NCBI GenBank assembly: GCA_964020155.1
Contig: OZ026551.1
Coordinates: 3,951,267-3,968,766, forward strand
Length of the DNA stretch: 17,500 bases
Source: Chondrilla cf. caribensis
Lineage: Eukaryota; Porifera; Demospongiae; Chondrillida; Chondrillidae
Direction of reading: 5' to 3'
The translations under genes were made by a program, and so were the position numbers. Under the pieces are notes generated by a model. The model had not been told where the DNA came from. It saw only the letters and a list, made by a program, of their open reading frames with translations, and searched no databases. Positions 16,601 to 17,500 of this stretch are shown here, piece by piece. Positions within the stretch are counted from its first letter, which is position 1. Every line of letters begins with the position of its first letter.

Positions 16601-17500
16601 GTAGATCCGTGTTGGGGAAGCTGCAGATGCTGGAGGATTCGAATTGGAGGGGGTGCCCCGAGCGCAAGCGTGGTTAGCTGTTCTACCCTCTCCTTCTTCG
16701 GTTCGCTGTTAGATCACGCATGGAGTTCACACGTCCCGGTCTCCTGTGAGTCGTCGGGTCTCTCGAGTGTTCTCGGACGAGGTTTGGGCGTCCGTCCTCT
16801 TCGGAGGCGGGCGGTGCCTGGGATCATGGTCGGCTAGTCTCCCCTAGGGGTCCTGTAAGTAGATTCCTACGAAGGCTATGTTGTCGGAACCACACGGCTC
16901 TCTGCTCACCACCCTTTTCCCTTTATTATTGCCTTCGGGCGCACGCACGTAAGTTAGGCCGTGCCTTTATATTTACATTTACGTTGCATACACTTTACTA
17001 TGCACACACTGCGCCTTGCACACACCCTCCTATGCACACAGCATGCGCACGCGCGGCACTGTAGGGTCCAGACATGCTACACTAGTTTAGGACTTGGGCC
17101 CTACCGGGGAGTCTCTTGTCATTGTGTTGAGGAAGCTGCTGCGCTGTTTGATGTGTGTCCTGCCGGCCTGACTCTGGTGATTACCGATGTGAAGTCAGTT
17201 CATCTCTGTCTTCTGGTCCGTGGATTGGTGGTAAACCCGTGATTCTTGGGTCTCCGTGCTCATGAAGCTGTCAAGTCACAAAGGACCACATCGGTGACTG
17301 GCGCCCGTGATACTCGGTGTGCCAGACGTAAAAGATCACGGCTCTGAAATCTGGACCTCCCGAGAAGCCAGTCTACCACCCTAACATCGGATGATGGCTT
17401 GATGTTGACTACACGCGAGATGACAACAGCAGCTGAGGCATGGTGGCAAGTGGCATGTTCTCCTCGGCCGCGGGGCATGAAGCACCTCCCCGTCCTCGTC
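16600..17500. other. GC-rich right end, possible gene leader or LTR element
   Basis: GC content is clearly higher than in the rest of the window. No long coding frame with a recognisable product is seen. Possible donors GTAAGT lie at 16856 and 16949. TGGCGCCCG at 17299-17307 resembles a tRNA primer-binding site, but no matching LTR end precedes it. An ATG at 17477 opens eight codons before the window ends. Confidence 0.35.

Noticed and set aside
16630..16645. GGATTCGAATTGG as a tRNA B box
   Set aside because: It differs from the B-box consensus at key bases, and no A box or cloverleaf can be drawn around it.
17290..17320. Definite LTR retrotransposon call from TGGCGCCCG
   Set aside because: No LTR ending in CA lies directly before it, no second LTR is in view and no gag/pol follows, so it is kept only as a possibility.

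Overview
The window reads as intron-rich metazoan DNA. It holds two spliced genes arranged head to head around a 413-bp shared 5' region (6002-6414), plus DNA transposon remnants, many simple repeats and a GC-rich right end. Vertebrate origin is unlikely: the minus-strand introns are mostly 58-210 bp, and the sulfatase has 12 introns. A sponge or another early-branching invertebrate fits best, but nothing here proves the taxon.

Plus strand, 6415-14963: a complete 13-exon gene for a lysosomal arylsulfatase of the arylsulfatase A (ARSA) type. All twelve introns splice in phase to give 504 residues. The formylglycine site, metal ligands and most of the active site are present. The residue matching the substrate-contacting Ser of human ARSA is Ala. 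Its introns are swollen by GT/CA microsatellites, minisatellites and pogo-type MITEs.

Minus strand, 6001 down to about 1543: a gene I assembled from 14 small exons joined in consistent phase. It encodes, in order, an N-terminal region resembling a CG-1 DNA-binding domain, a Mutator-like (MULE) transposase core, a short zinc-finger-like segment, and a complete Ulp1/SENP-type (C48) cysteine protease with its His/Asp/Gln/Cys set. One in-frame TGA interrupts the transposase part. This transposase-protease fusion is the most unusual item in the window. More exon-like blocks lie further left (889-71) on the same strand but could not be joined securely.

An 832-bp Tigger/pogo remnant (2072-2903) sits inside one intron of the minus gene, which would be only about 59 bp without it. 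Related MITEs lie at 1182-1379, 8231-8405, 10384-10500 and 15741-15840. The shared promoter has three TCACATGA boxes spaced exactly 21 bp apart, of interest because MiT/TFE factors control lysosomal genes in other animals. From about 16500 to the end the sequence is GC-rich, with a CCAAT/TATA-like start region. It may be the 5' end of another gene or an LTR-type element, and it is not resolved here.
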